Assembly (NCBI GenBank): GCA_038109305.1
Contig: JAYNIR010000002.1
Location: 1 to 64,000, forward strand
Length of the DNA stretch: 64,000 nt
DNA from: UBA1479 sp038109305
GTDB lineage: Bacteria; Pseudomonadota; Alphaproteobacteria; Rhodospirillales; Casp-alpha2
Direction of reading: 5' to 3'
Position numbers and translations under genes: made by a program. The notes below the pieces were generated by a model, which was not told the origin of the DNA, did no database searches, and saw only the letters and a list, made by a program, of their open reading frames with translations. Below, piece after piece: positions 40,213 through 49,040 of this stretch (positions are counted from its first letter, which is position 1; each line of letters starts with the position of its first letter).

Positions 40213-40653
40213 ATGCTCCAAATAAAACCCCTGGATTTGGCGGACGCGCGCCAGTTGATCCGCGGCGCAGAGCGCAAATCAACCGCACTGGGCGTGCCTA
40301 TATGCATCGCCGTCACCGACGAATCGGGCATCCTGATCGCGTTCGAGCGCATGGATGGCGCAAAAATCCTGAGCGTCACCCTGGCCGCAGACAAGGCCAT
40401 GACGGCGGCGATATCCAAACGCGGCACCCACGAATACAACGAGGCGTCCAAACCCGGAAACCTGACCTTCGGCATCTACACCGCGCTCGGCGGGCGATTC
40501 TGCATTGTCGGCGGCGGGCTGCCGGTGGTGATCCGGGCACAGATCGTCGGCGGCATCGGGGTTTCCGGCGGCGCGCCCGAACAGGACATGCAGGCAGCCC
40601 AAGCGGGGATTGACCATTTCCTCAAAGAATTGGGCAAAAAACCGAAAAAATAA
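40213..40653 (+). CDS. GlcG/HbpS family (DUF336) protein
   Basis: A 146-residue protein of the HbpS/GlcG fold, whose members bind haem, cobalamin or related cofactors or act as accessory proteins. The pattern PICIAVTDESGILIAFERMDGAKILSVTLAADKA and ALGGRFCIVGGGLPVVI is typical. The ATG follows AGGGAGGG. It diverges from dgt and precedes erpA. Cofactor and partner are unknown. Confidence 0.85.
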   Translation: MLQIKPLDLADARQLIRGAERKSTALGVPICIAVTDESGILIAFERMDGAKILSVTLAADKAMTAAISKRGTHEYNEASKPGNLTFGIYTALGGRFCIVGGGLPVVIRAQIVGGIGVSGGAPEQDMQAAQAGIDHFLKELGKKPKK

Positions 40654-40729
40654 CGCGGCACCTTTGAATTTTGCCCAATAAGGCTTAGACTCCAGGCTAC
40701 AGGCCCAATTTCGACGGAGACACGGTCCC

Positions 40730-41086
40730 ATGCCCGACAGTACCCAACTGGCCCCGGAAGAAGGCATCTTGATCAGCGAAAGCGCCGCCAAACGCATCGG
40801 CGAGCTGCGCCAACAGGACGGCAACACCAACCTGATGCTTCGCATCGCCGTGACGGCGGGGGGATGCTCGGGCTTTTCCTATGGCTTCGACCTGGACGAC
40901 ACGGTCAAAGACGACGACCTGAAGTTCGAAAGGGACGGCATCACCGTCGTCGTCGACGAAACGTCTCTGGAACTGCTCAAGGGCTCGGAACTGGATTACA
41001 GGCAGGACCTGATCGGGTCCTACTTCCAGATGTCCAACCCCAACGCCAACGTGACCTGCGGCTGCGGTTCATCTTTCGGCGTTTAA
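40730..41086 (+). CDS. erpA: A-type iron-sulfur cluster carrier
   Basis: ErpA-like proteins receive Fe-S clusters and pass them to target enzymes. The 118-residue protein has the three conserved cysteines: Cys46 in GGCSGFSYGF, and Cys110 and Cys112 in VTCGCGSSF. It is upstream of dgt in the usual alphaproteobacterial order but on the other strand, with the DUF336 gene between. A terminator follows. IscA-type function is also possible, since A-type carriers are hard to separate by sequence. Confidence 0.9.
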   Translation: MPDSTQLAPEEGILISESAAKRIGELRQQDGNTNLMLRIAVTAGGCSGFSYGFDLDDTVKDDDLKFERDGITVVVDETSLELLKGSELDYRQDLIGSYFQMSNPNANVTCGCGSSFGV

Positions 41087-41112
41087 GGTCACCCGCAATT
41101 CATGGTACGACG

Positions 41113-41140
41113 AAGGCCCGCGCCCAAGCGGGCCTTTTTC
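41113..41140 (+). terminator. Intrinsic terminator after erpA
   Basis: AAGGCCCGC/GCGGGCCTT with a six-base loop (41113-41136) is followed by TTTTTC. It separates erpA from xth. Confidence 0.9.
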
Positions 41141-41178
41141 TTGCCCGACGCCCGACCCTCAGTGACAACACCCGAGCC

Positions 41179-41202
41179 ATGAAAATAGCGACCTGGCCAT
41201 GA
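41179..41202 (+). other. Seven-codon leader frame duplicating the xth start
   Basis: ATG at 41179 begins MKIATWP and stops at TGA 41200-41202. That TGA overlaps the xth ATG at 41199 (ATGA). The 18 bases from 41179 match those from 41199 at 15 positions, and the peptide mirrors the Xth start MRIATWN. It may be a tandem duplication of the start region. Translational coupling is possible because xth has no clear ribosome site of its own. Confidence 0.6.
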
Positions 41203-42002
41203 GAATAGCCACTTGGAACGTCAATTCGATCAAGGCCCGCCTGCCCCGAGTGCAGGAATGGCTAACCGACGCCAAGCCCGACGTCGTCTGCCTGCAGGAA
41301 CTGAAATGCGTCGACGATGCGTTCCCGAGGCTCGAGATCAAAGACCTGGGCTACAACGTCGCCGTATCCGGGCAGAAGACCTATAACGGCGTCGCCATCC
41401 TGTCCAAGCACCCAATAAAGGTCGAAATGACCGCCCTGCCCGGCGACGACGGGGACAAGCAGGCGCGCTATGTGGAAGCCATCATCGAGGCCACAGACTC
41501 GCGCCCCGTGCGTGTCGCCTCCATCTACCTGCCCAACGGAAACCCGACCCGCAACGACGACGGATCGGATCATGAGAAATTCGCCTACAAGCTCGGCTGG
41601 ATGGACCGGCTGATCGCCCACGCGACGGATCTCCTCAAGACCGAAGGCGCCTTCGTGCTGGCCGGCGATTACAACGTCTGCCCGACGAATCTGGACGTTT
41701 ACGACCCGGAACGTTTCGCCGACGACGCCCTTTGCCACCCGGAAAGCCGCGCCCGGTTCCGTATGCTGTTGAACCTGGGCCTGACGGAGGCGTTTCGCGC
41801 CCTCACCCCGGGCGGGCATCAGTACAGTTATTGGGATTACACGGCAGGAGCGTGGCAGAGAGACAACGGCCTTCGCATCGATCATTTGCTCTTGTCGCCG
41901 CAGGCGGCGGACCGGCTGACCGCGACCGGCATCGACAAGGCCCCGCGCGGCAAGGAAAAAGCGTCCGACCACACGCCGGTGTGGATCGACATGACCGCGT
42001 AA
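41199..42002 (+). CDS. xth: Exodeoxyribonuclease III
   Basis: Xth is an apurinic/apyrimidinic endonuclease and 3' exonuclease of base excision repair. The 267-residue protein has the EEP-fold motifs: NVNSIKARL, the metal-binding Glu in CLQELKC (Glu34), LAGDYNVCPTNLD and the C-terminal SDHTPVW with catalytic His. The start at 41199 is favoured by alignment, and a leader frame precedes it. A strong GGAGGAGGAA site before the next gene lies just beyond its stop. Confidence 0.96.
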   Translation: MRIATWNVNSIKARLPRVQEWLTDAKPDVVCLQELKCVDDAFPRLEIKDLGYNVAVSGQKTYNGVAILSKHPIKVEMTALPGDDGDKQARYVEAIIEATDSRPVRVASIYLPNGNPTRNDDGSDHEKFAYKLGWMDRLIAHATDLLKTEGAFVLAGDYNVCPTNLDVYDPERFADDALCHPESRARFRMLLNLGLTEAFRALTPGGHQYSYWDYTAGAWQRDNGLRIDHLLLSPQAADRLTATGIDKAPRGKEKASDHTPVWIDMTA

Positions 42003-42025
42003 CGACGGAGGAGGAAACAGCGCCC

Positions 42026-42793
42026 ATGCCCATCATCGAAAACGGATCCGTCAAAATCTATTACGAGGAAGCCGGGTCGGGCTTTCCCCTGCTCGTCCTG
42101 CCGGGCGGCGGGCTGAATTCGACCATCGCCGGGCTCAAGACCCACGCCTTCAACCCGCTTGAGGAATTTTCTGATACCTACCGCGTCATCGCGCTGGACC
42201 TGCGTAACGCCAACACCGGCCAGACGGTCGGACCGCTTGAGGTCGAACGCACTTGGGACGGTTTAGTCGACGACCAATTGGCGCTTTTAAAGCACCTTGG
42301 CATCGACCGGTTCCTGGTCATGGGCTTCTGCATCGCCGGGCCGATGATATGGAATTTGCTGAAACACGTGGGCGACCGGGTCGTCGCCGCGACGCTGGTC
42401 CATCCGTCGGGCTTTACCTCGAGCCACCCGAACATCTACGTGAAAAACGCACTGGAAAACTGGGCGCCAGAATTTTTGAAACAACACCCGGACGTGACGC
42501 CAGCCATGGTCGATCAGTTCCTCGACACCATGTACACGCAGCGCGCCGATTTCGTCTTTACCGTCGACCGCGACTTCGTGCGGGGATGCCAAACGCCCGT
42601 GCTGGTCCTGCCCGACGACATTCCGGCGCATCCCTATTCGGTCGCCATGGAGACGGCGTTGCTCGCGCCCAACGCGCAGGTGAGCCTCTACCCGTGGAAG
42701 GAAAACGACCGCAAGATCGAATTGGCGGTTCGCCATATAAGAAGCTTCCTCGCGATCAACGCGCCCGCCGCCAAAAGGGCGGCAGCCGAATAG
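42026..42793 (+). CDS. Alpha/beta hydrolase with cysteine nucleophile
   Basis: A 255-residue hydrolase-fold protein. The nucleophile elbow reads VMGFCIAGPM, so cysteine stands where serine is usual. GGGLNS near residue 30 forms the oxyanion region. The C-terminal histidine may be in AVRHIRSF. Family examples with Cys in this spot include dienelactone hydrolase-type enzymes, but the substrate is not evident. The ribosome site is GGAGGAGGAA. It starts 23 bases after xth and is probably co-transcribed. Confidence 0.8.
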   Translation: MPIIENGSVKIYYEEAGSGFPLLVLPGGGLNSTIAGLKTHAFNPLEEFSDTYRVIALDLRNANTGQTVGPLEVERTWDGLVDDQLALLKHLGIDRFLVMGFCIAGPMIWNLLKHVGDRVVAATLVHPSGFTSSHPNIYVKNALENWAPEFLKQHPDVTPAMVDQFLDTMYTQRADFVFTVDRDFVRGCQTPVLVLPDDIPAHPYSVAMETALLAPNAQVSLYPWKENDRKIELAVRHIRSFLAINAPAAKRAAAE

Positions 42794-42799
42794 CATCGC

Positions 42800-43754
42800 G
42801 CAGCAGGCGGCGGCGGAATAGACGCGTCCAGGTCTGGGCTGACGGCGGCACCGCCGATTTCCAGCGCTTCCGGCCGCCAGAGCGGCCGGTTGTAGGTAAA
42901 CTCCAGGCGCCGGAGCTGGTCGTCGGTCAGCGCGATGCGTTCGCCCCGGCTTTCGGGCCAGTCGATCACCGCCTTCACCGCCTTGTAAGCCTCGGCCAGC
43001 GCCGTGAACCGCTCGGGCTCGTGGCCCGCTGCCGCCAGGTATTCGAACTGTTCGATGTCGTGGGTCAGTTTCGCCTCGTGGGTCAGTCGGAACGAGCTTT
43101 CCCATCGTTGTTCCGCCCCCGGCCCGCGCTTAATCCGGAATCCGGTTTCGAAGTGGTCCAGCGCCTCCGCCAGCGCGCCCAGCATGTTGAGCGTCAGCGC
43201 CAGGTTGCTGTTCGCCTCGAACAGGTTGGGGCTTAGGGCCAGCGCCCGGCGGTAACTGGCGGCGGCTTCTTCCAGGCGCCCCAGGCCTTGCAGCGCATTG
43301 CCCAGGTTGCTGTGAGCTTCGGCGACGTCGGGGTTGAGGTCCAGCACCCGCTGGAAACAACCGGCGGAGTCCTCCAATCGGCCCCGGGCTTTCACCACGT
43401 TGCCCAGGTTGAAATGCGCCACCGGCTCTCCGACATTGATCTCAAGCGCCCGCAGGTAGCTCGTTTCGGCGCCGGCCAGATCGCCCGCCTCTTCAAGCAC
43501 GCTGCCCAGGTTGACGTGGATTTCAAAAATCCCGTCGTTGACCGCAAGGGCATCTCGGAACGCTGCTTCGGACGCCGTCAGATCGTCCCGTTCGCGGTAC
43601 AGATTGCCGAGGTAGAACAATGCTTCGATTTGGTCCGGCCGGACCGCCAGAACCTGCCGATACAAGGCCTCGGCCGCCGCCAGGTCGGCGGCCTCGTGCC
43701 GGGAGATCGCGGCCTGCAGGCCGATCGGCGGTTCTGGGTGTCGGCGCTATTCAT
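42800..43754 (-). pseudogene. TPR protein, frameshifted and truncated at its 3' end
   Basis: The gene begins at 43754 (MNSADTQN). A likely one-base loss near 43728 (AACCG for AACCCG) shifts into a frame with clean TPR repeats: LYRQVLAVRPDQIEALFYLGNLY, AEAHSNLGNALQGLGRLEEAAASYRRAL. After the repeats the text (FEYLAAAGHEPERFTALAEAY, LEFTYNRPLWRPEALEIG) matches proteins that continue into a 2-oxoglutarate/Fe(II) oxygenase-type domain, but similarity ends near 42830. The frame runs on antisense to the hydrolase gene to 42688. It appears to have lost its C-terminal domain. Confidence 0.75.
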
Positions 43755-43862
43755 CTTACGCGTCCGGTTATTTCGGGCCGTTGGGTGACCGGCCTCAACA
43801 TAGAGCCCGGCGGGCAATTTGGAAGGAATTTTCGGCAATCGGCGGGCCGGCCGGCGGCGCCG

Positions 43863-44456
43863 TCATAGGGCCGCCACGTCCCGGTAGCGGAAGCAGTCTC
43901 TCACATGGTCGTTCACCAACCCGGCGGCCTGCATGAAGGCATAAACAATGGTCGAGCCGACAAAAGTGAACTCGCGTTTTTTCAGGTCCTTCGATAGGGC
44001 ATCCGATTCCGGCGTCGTCGCCGGCACGTCCTTGATTGTCTTGCGCTTGCCGTTGATCGGTTTACCGCCGACGAAAGTCCAGACATAGGCGTCGAACGAT
44101 CCGAACTCTTTCTGGATTTTCAGGAACGCCAGCGCGTTCTTGCGGACGCCGAAAACCTTCAGCCGGTTGCGGATGATCCCGGGGTTTTCGAGCCGCTTTT
44201 CAAGCTCGGCGTCGGTTAATTTTGCGCATTTGACTGGATCAAATTCTTTAAATAATTTCAGATAATTGTTGCGCTTTTTTAAAATGGTTTCCCAGCTCAA
44301 GCCCGCCTGCGCGCCTTCCAGGCAGATCATTTCGAAATGCTTCCGGTCGTCATGCACGGGCACGCCCCATTCGGCGTCATGATAGGCCTCGTAAAAGTCC
44401 TTTCCCCGGCCGACCCAGGAACACCTTTTCACGCCATCATCACCGGTTACCGTCAT
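43863..44456 (-). CDS. tag: DNA-3-methyladenine glycosylase I
   Basis: Tag removes 3-methyladenine from DNA. The protein of about 197 residues has CSWVGRGKDFYEAYHDAEWGVP with the zinc-ligand Cys and His near the N-terminus, the catalytic-site GLSWETILKKR, and the closing zinc pair in NDHVRDCFRY. The start at 44456 (MTVTGDDG) is chosen as an upstream ATG lacks similarity. It diverges from the MBL gene at 44675. Confidence 0.95.
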   Translation of the reverse strand: MTVTGDDGVKRCSWVGRGKDFYEAYHDAEWGVPVHDDRKHFEMICLEGAQAGLSWETILKKRNNYLKLFKEFDPVKCAKLTDAELEKRLENPGIIRNRLKVFGVRKNALAFLKIQKEFGSFDAYVWTFVGGKPINGKRKTIKDVPATTPESDALSKDLKKREFTFVGSTIVYAFMQAAGLVNDHVRDCFRYRDVAAL

Positions 44457-44674
44457 GTCTAACGCCCCGTTAAATTCGTTGTTTCGCGCGCAGCCGCTTT
44501 CGCGTCCCCCATTTACTGAATTGGCAGACGCTAAGGTTTCACGACTTTGTTGCCACTTTGTTCTTGACTCGTCAATGCCTTGATTTTGACCCACTTCGCT
44601 TTGATATGTTTTTCGTGGGACAACAATGTGTGCCAATCTCGGCGCATCAATTCATCAGGAAGGATTTCACCACC

Positions 44675-45499
44675 ATGAACAAGTTTCTGAGCAGTGTCGC
44701 CGCCGGGATGTTTGCCGCCGGCGTCGCCCTCGCCGTTGTTCCGGCGGACGCGGCCAGCGTGAAATGGTACGGCCACGCAGCGTTCAAAATCACCACGCCG
44801 GGCGGTAAGGTCATCGTGATCGACCCGTTCATCACCAAGAACCCAAAAACGCCGGCCGGTGACAAAGACCTGGCGAAAATCGGCAAGGTCGACCTGATCC
44901 TGGTCACCCACGGCCACGGCGACCATTTGGGCGATACGGCGGAACTGGCCGCAATGACCGGCGCCAAGGTCGGCGTGAACGCCGACATGGGCCACACGCT
45001 TCGCATCCTCGGTATGGTCGACGGCAAGCGACTGATCCGGTTCAACAAGTCGGGCCCGATCACGCCGGTCGGCAAGGACATCTCCGTGACCATGACCCAC
45101 GCCGAACACTCGTCTGAAATCGTCCACAAGAAAGACGGCGTCGAAGGCATCTATCCGGGCGGCGAGCCCGCGGGCTACGTGATCAAGCTGGAAGACGGCT
45201 ACACCATCTATCACACGGGCGATTCCGGCGTGTTCAAGGACATGGAACTGATCCACGACCTTTACAAGCCCGACCTGGTGCTGATCTGCATCGGTGGCTG
45301 GTTCACCATGGATCCCATGCACGCGGCCTACGCCGTCAGCAAGTTCCTGAAACCCAATACCGTCATCCCCATGCACTACGGCACGTTCAAACCGCTGAAA
45401 GGTACGCCCGATCAGTTTAAGGAACACCTGGGCAAGATGGGCTCCACCGCCGACGTCGTCGTCATGCAGCCGGGCGACGAGAAAAAGTTCGGGAAATGA
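44675..45499 (+). CDS. Metal-dependent hydrolase, MBL fold, UPF0173-like, exported
   Basis: A 274-residue protein with a signal peptide (VAAGMFAAGVALAVVPADAAS). The zinc motif is THGHGDH (His79, His81, Asp83, His84), and further ligands are in THAEHSS, YHTGDSGVF and IPMHYGTF. These match the UPF0173 group except for the added signal. AGGAAGGA lies about 11 bases before the ATG. The substrate is unknown. Confidence 0.88.
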   Translation: MNKFLSSVAAGMFAAGVALAVVPADAASVKWYGHAAFKITTPGGKVIVIDPFITKNPKTPAGDKDLAKIGKVDLILVTHGHGDHLGDTAELAAMTGAKVGVNADMGHTLRILGMVDGKRLIRFNKSGPITPVGKDISVTMTHAEHSSEIVHKKDGVEGIYPGGEPAGYVIKLEDGYTIYHTGDSGVFKDMELIHDLYKPDLVLICIGGWFTMDPMHAAYAVSKFLKPNTVIPMHYGTFKPLKGTPDQFKEHLGKMGSTADVVVMQPGDEKKFGK

Positions 45500-45572
45500 G
45501 CCTGAGGCTCGCCTGAATTTCGCATGAAACGCGGTCCGGTTTATCACCGAGCCCCTTTTCTTTTCGGGACGC

Positions 45573-45965
45573 TTATCCGGCGGTGAACGTCGCCGCGTAG
45601 GCCCGCCAGCCGCCGAAATCGGAAATGTCCTTGTGCTTTCCTTCCGCCATCCCACGCGGATAGAGAATACCGTCGAGCACCCGGCTGTCATCGAGTTCCA
45701 CCGGTCCGTTTTAAAGCCCCGGCGGCTCCCCCGCCTCGACCCGGGCCCACACGTCGTCCGGCATTTTGTAGATTTCGCCGGGGACGGAAATGCCGCCCTC
45801 TTCGCCCTCGTCCAGCCGGAACATGCCGGGATGGGCATCGCCTATGGAATGCAGCCGAAACCGCGGCACCGTCCGCGCCTCGTCCAAAAACGTCGCGCCG
45901 TCCAGGTTCTTGTGCAGGCCCAAACCCCGCATCAGCGTGCCGTTGACGAAAAGAATCTTGGTCAT
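45573..45965 (-). pseudogene. Gamma-glutamylcyclotransferase-like protein interrupted by TAA
   Basis: The frame starts MTKILFVNGTLMRGLGL, typical of the GGCT fold found in allophanate-hydrolase C-domains. After EAGEPPGL it meets TAA at 45711-45713, then continues in the same frame as NGPVELDDSRVLDGILYPRG, then ISDFGGWRAYAATFTAG, ending in TAA at 45573-45575. The second part carries the family's ILYP..GWRAY block, so the gene was or is one unit of about 130 codons. Relatives often have Tyr or Gln-type residues at the break. Confidence 0.65.
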
Positions 45966-46020
45966 TGCTTCATTTGGCGCAAAGCCACTTTCGCGCCCTC
46001 CAGCCGCTCAGGTTTTGCGA

Positions 46021-46872
46021 CTATGCGGCGATTTCGCCCCGCCGGCCGTCGGCGCAGCCGACGATCATGCGCAGCATTTTGCGGGGTTCGGTATAGTCGT
46101 CGATGGCGCAGTGCATGGAAGACCGGTTGTCGATGCCGACCAGCGAATGTAGCGACCATTTGTGGCGGTACTGGAAGTCGGGCTTCAGCGCGTGGTCGAA
46201 CAATTCGGCCAAAAGGTCGTCGCTCTCATCCTGTTCCAGTTCCACGATCCGCATGGTGTATCCGGGACTGACGTAGAGGATCGGCACGCCTGTTTTCGGG
46301 TGTGGGCGCACCACCGGGTGGATGACGTCCGGGTGGGATTCCCGCTGTTTCGCCGTCAGTTGCGGCGTGGCGCCGCCGGAATTCCAACCCCAGCGGTGGA
46401 CCGCGGTTTTGCCCTCAAGCCGCGTTTTGGTCTTGTCGGGCAACGTCCGGTAGGCTTCGCGCATGTTAGCAACGACCGTATCGCCGCCTTTCGACGGCAC
46501 CTGCGCGGCGTACAGAAATATCGCGTCGGACGGGGCGACTTCGTAGGACAGGTCCGAATGCCAGAAGGCCCCTGCGGGCTTCGCCGTGTCGCGCGACTCC
46601 TTGGTCCCGGTGTTGCGGGCGATGATCGAAACCTCGAACCCGTCCGGGTGGTGGTACTGATCCAGGATATGCGGCACCAGAGGCCCGAACCGGCGGCCGA
46701 AATCGCGCAGCCATGGCACGTTTTCCTCCAGATCTGGGATGACGAAGGCGATGTGGTCGAGCATCGCTTTTTCGACCACGGCAAAATCCGAATCCGTCAG
46801 GGGTTTCCGGGAATCCAATCCGTGAATGACCGCCCCCATGGGGCCGTCGACCGGTTCAATCTTGATCGCCAT
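46021..46872 (-). CDS. TauD/TfdA-family 2-oxoglutarate/Fe(II) dioxygenase
   Basis: The family hydroxylates taurine, alkyl sulfates, phenoxyacetates and similar compounds. The 283-residue protein has the iron ligands HSD in FWHSDLSY (His105, Asp107) and His254 in DNRSSMHCAIDDY, with Arg268 for 2-oxoglutarate. The ATG at 46872 has GGAGA seven bases upstream. The substrate cannot be told. No tau transport genes are adjacent. The fold is complete. Confidence 0.9.
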   Translation of the reverse strand: MAIKIEPVDGPMGAVIHGLDSRKPLTDSDFAVVEKAMLDHIAFVIPDLEENVPWLRDFGRRFGPLVPHILDQYHHPDGFEVSIIARNTGTKESRDTAKPAGAFWHSDLSYEVAPSDAIFLYAAQVPSKGGDTVVANMREAYRTLPDKTKTRLEGKTAVHRWGWNSGGATPQLTAKQRESHPDVIHPVVRPHPKTGVPILYVSPGYTMRIVELEQDESDDLLAELFDHALKPDFQYRHKWSLHSLVGIDNRSSMHCAIDDYTEPRKMLRMIVGCADGRRGEIAA

Positions 46873-47115
46873 GACTGTCTCCGGGTTTTCCCGCGCCAAT
46901 TGGCCGGCATGTTACACCCGCGCCGTAAACCCGGTCTACCCGCCCTTCCGTCTAATTGCCACATTACTGGTTAACTTCCCCACCGGGGCGGCAAAATTGT
47001 GGTCCAGAAGTATTGAATTTATTTCGGATAAAAGATTGCCCACTATTTTACATATTTGACGGATGCCGAATTCAGCCTGGTATACGTTCGGCCAATAGAG
47101 AGCCAGGAGAGCGGC

Positions 47116-47628
47116 GTGTCGGAAGCCAGGCTCGGTCAAAAGGCGCGGGAGGGACCGTTCGTCGAACAGACCTGGGAATTCAAGGACCCGCAACTCTGGG
47201 AACTTCTCGAATATTGGCAGGCAAATCGCAGCGGCCGTCCCCGGCCGAAATGGCGCAACATCAAACTTCCAGACCTCTACCGTCTGGCCCCTCAGATGAC
47301 GATTAAGGACGCCATCGATGGCGGCCGCGACTTCATGAACCGATTTTGGGGCACGGCAATGACCGACTAGCTTCGCTTCGATGGCACCGGCCGGCACTTG
47401 TCTGTGTATTTCCCGGAAACCGGTTTGACGAGCATGCTGGCGGCCCACCAATTGGCGTTATCCGGAGACATTCCGGTCCGGCGTTGGGGCACCAGCCAAT
47501 ACCCCGAGCGCGACCACGTAAGCTTCGACACCATCCTGCTGCCGCTGGACAATGACGACGGCGAACCCGCGCATGTCATGTCCATGGCCGTGTTCCGCAT
47601 CACCGAACGGTCCCTGAAAAAGGGTTAA
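47116..47628 (+). pseudogene. PAS_5-type PAS protein with TAG at codon 85
   Basis: The GTG at 47116 has AGGAGA six bases upstream. The protein reads LWELLEYWQANRSGRPRPKW, then LPDLYRLAPQMTIKDAI and MNRFWGTAMTD, typical of the PAS_5 family common in Rhodospirillales, and then TAG at 47368-47370. The same frame continues with LRFDGTGRHLSVYFPETG and on to TAA at 47626-47628 with family features. Glutamine at codon 85 is one possibility. An alternative start TTG lies at 47056. The final TAA overlaps the TAA of the convergent gene. Confidence 0.7.
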
Positions 47629-49037
47629 CAGGCGTCTGTGCCGGCTGAAACAAGGTCGAACTCGTCATCCTGTTCGCGCCGGAGCCGCCAAAGCACCGAT
47701 CCGAACGGTTCCTCGACCATGTCGCCCATCAGCAGTTGCCCCGGTATGATGTCCCGCGTCAGCGTCAGGTCGGCGCCCAGATAAAAAGGCATGGGTGTCG
47801 AGGGCCCGATAGCCATGGCCGGGCGGACGATGGGTTCCATGCCCTCGATCTTGTGATGATGGCCGCCCATGGTCAGGACCTCCCCGGCCTTGAACGCACG
47901 CGTCGCCCGCGCGCATAGATCATAGCGCGGTTTCGGCGCGCGGCCGCTGGTCGGCTGCCCCAGCACGACGGCCGCCAAGATCGACGCGGCAGCTTCGATC
48001 CCCAAAAGATGCACCGGATTGTGCAACAAGCCGTAGGCGCCGCAGCGGCTGACCGGGATGCCCTTGGCCTTGATCACGCCCCAGGTTTCCTGATCGGCGC
48101 AGCGGACAATGGCGAATACGCCCCCGGCGAGGCTCAACTCATCGGGCCGGCGCAGGCAATTCATGATGTCGACGGTGCCGGTTTCGAGCAGGATGCCGCC
48201 CGCATTCTCGGGCCGGAAAATATCCGGCAGTTCGAGCGTCCGGGCGAGCGGCGCGTGGAACGTATCGAAATCCGGCTTCAACCCGGTGGCGTTGCAGACC
48301 AGCGTCATTTCACACAGGTCCGGCGGCGATTTCAGCGGCGTCGGGCCTAGGGGCGCGGCGCGGTCGGCCAACGTCTCGGCGACATCATCGCCCAGGTCCC
48401 ACGATCCGGCGAAATCGGGCGCGGCGAAATCCCGGCCGTGAAATTCCAGCCGCCCCGCGTCCGCCTGCCAAACCACATCGTATTCCGATGCCTTGCCGGC
48501 CATGACGACTTCAAGCCCCAACAGTTCGGCGCGGGAAATCAACCCAATCAGCAAGCTCGGCTGATCACCGTCGGGTAGCGTGAAGACGACGCCCTTGTCC
48601 GCCGCCTTTTTCGCCAGGATGGGCCCGCAGACCGACGCCATTTCCTTGGTCGCGACAACCAGGTGATGGCCCGCCAAGACAGCGGCTTCGCTGACCGCCG
48701 CCGCGGGCTCGGGACTTCCCGTGGCTTCGACCAGAACGTGAATGTCGGATCCGACGAGGAAATTGCCGTCCGGCGCGACCGCGACCCGCCCCTGGGCCCG
48801 CGCCGCCCGGACCGCCGCCGCATCCCGGCAGATATCGATCGCGTCGCCCGCGACGCCGCAGCGGAGCAGTACATTGACCGCCCGGTCCGTATCGATATCG
48901 GCGACGGCGACCACATCCATGCGCGGATGGGTCAGCGACTGGGTGATCAGGCTCGCGCCGAATTCCCCCGCGCCGACTAGCGCGACGCGGACCGGCGCAT
49001 CGGCTTTTCCGGCGTACAGTTCCCGGAAATCGACCAA
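47625..49037 (-). CDS. NAD(P)-binding oxidoreductase with SAF domain
   Basis: A 470-residue protein with an N-terminal Rossmann fold (VALVGAGEFGASL) resembling homoserine dehydrogenase and a C-terminal SAF domain (FKAGEVLTMGGHHHKIEG, GADLTLTRDIIPGQLL). This pairing is annotated as SAF-domain or FlgA-like oxidoreductase and its substrate is not known. The apparent TTG start at 49037 lacks a good ribosome site. It starts 3 bases after the alcohol dehydrogenase stop, so the two are probably one operon and may act in sequence. Confidence 0.85.
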   Translation of the reverse strand: MVDFRELYAGKADAPVRVALVGAGEFGASLITQSLTHPRMDVVAVADIDTDRAVNVLLRCGVAGDAIDICRDAAAVRAARAQGRVAVAPDGNFLVGSDIHVLVEATGSPEPAAAVSEAAVLAGHHLVVATKEMASVCGPILAKKAADKGVVFTLPDGDQPSLLIGLISRAELLGLEVVMAGKASEYDVVWQADAGRLEFHGRDFAAPDFAGSWDLGDDVAETLADRAAPLGPTPLKSPPDLCEMTLVCNATGLKPDFDTFHAPLARTLELPDIFRPENAGGILLETGTVDIMNCLRRPDELSLAGGVFAIVRCADQETWGVIKAKGIPVSRCGAYGLLHNPVHLLGIEAAASILAAVVLGQPTSGRAPKPRYDLCARATRAFKAGEVLTMGGHHHKIEGMEPIVRPAMAIGPSTPMPFYLGADLTLTRDIIPGQLLMGDMVEEPFGSVLWRLRREQDDEFDLVSAGTDAC

Positions 49038-49040
49038 AAG

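Noticed and set aside
44531..45838. 435-codon minus-strand frame
   Set aside because: Antisense to the exported MBL hydrolase and then runs over intergenic DNA.
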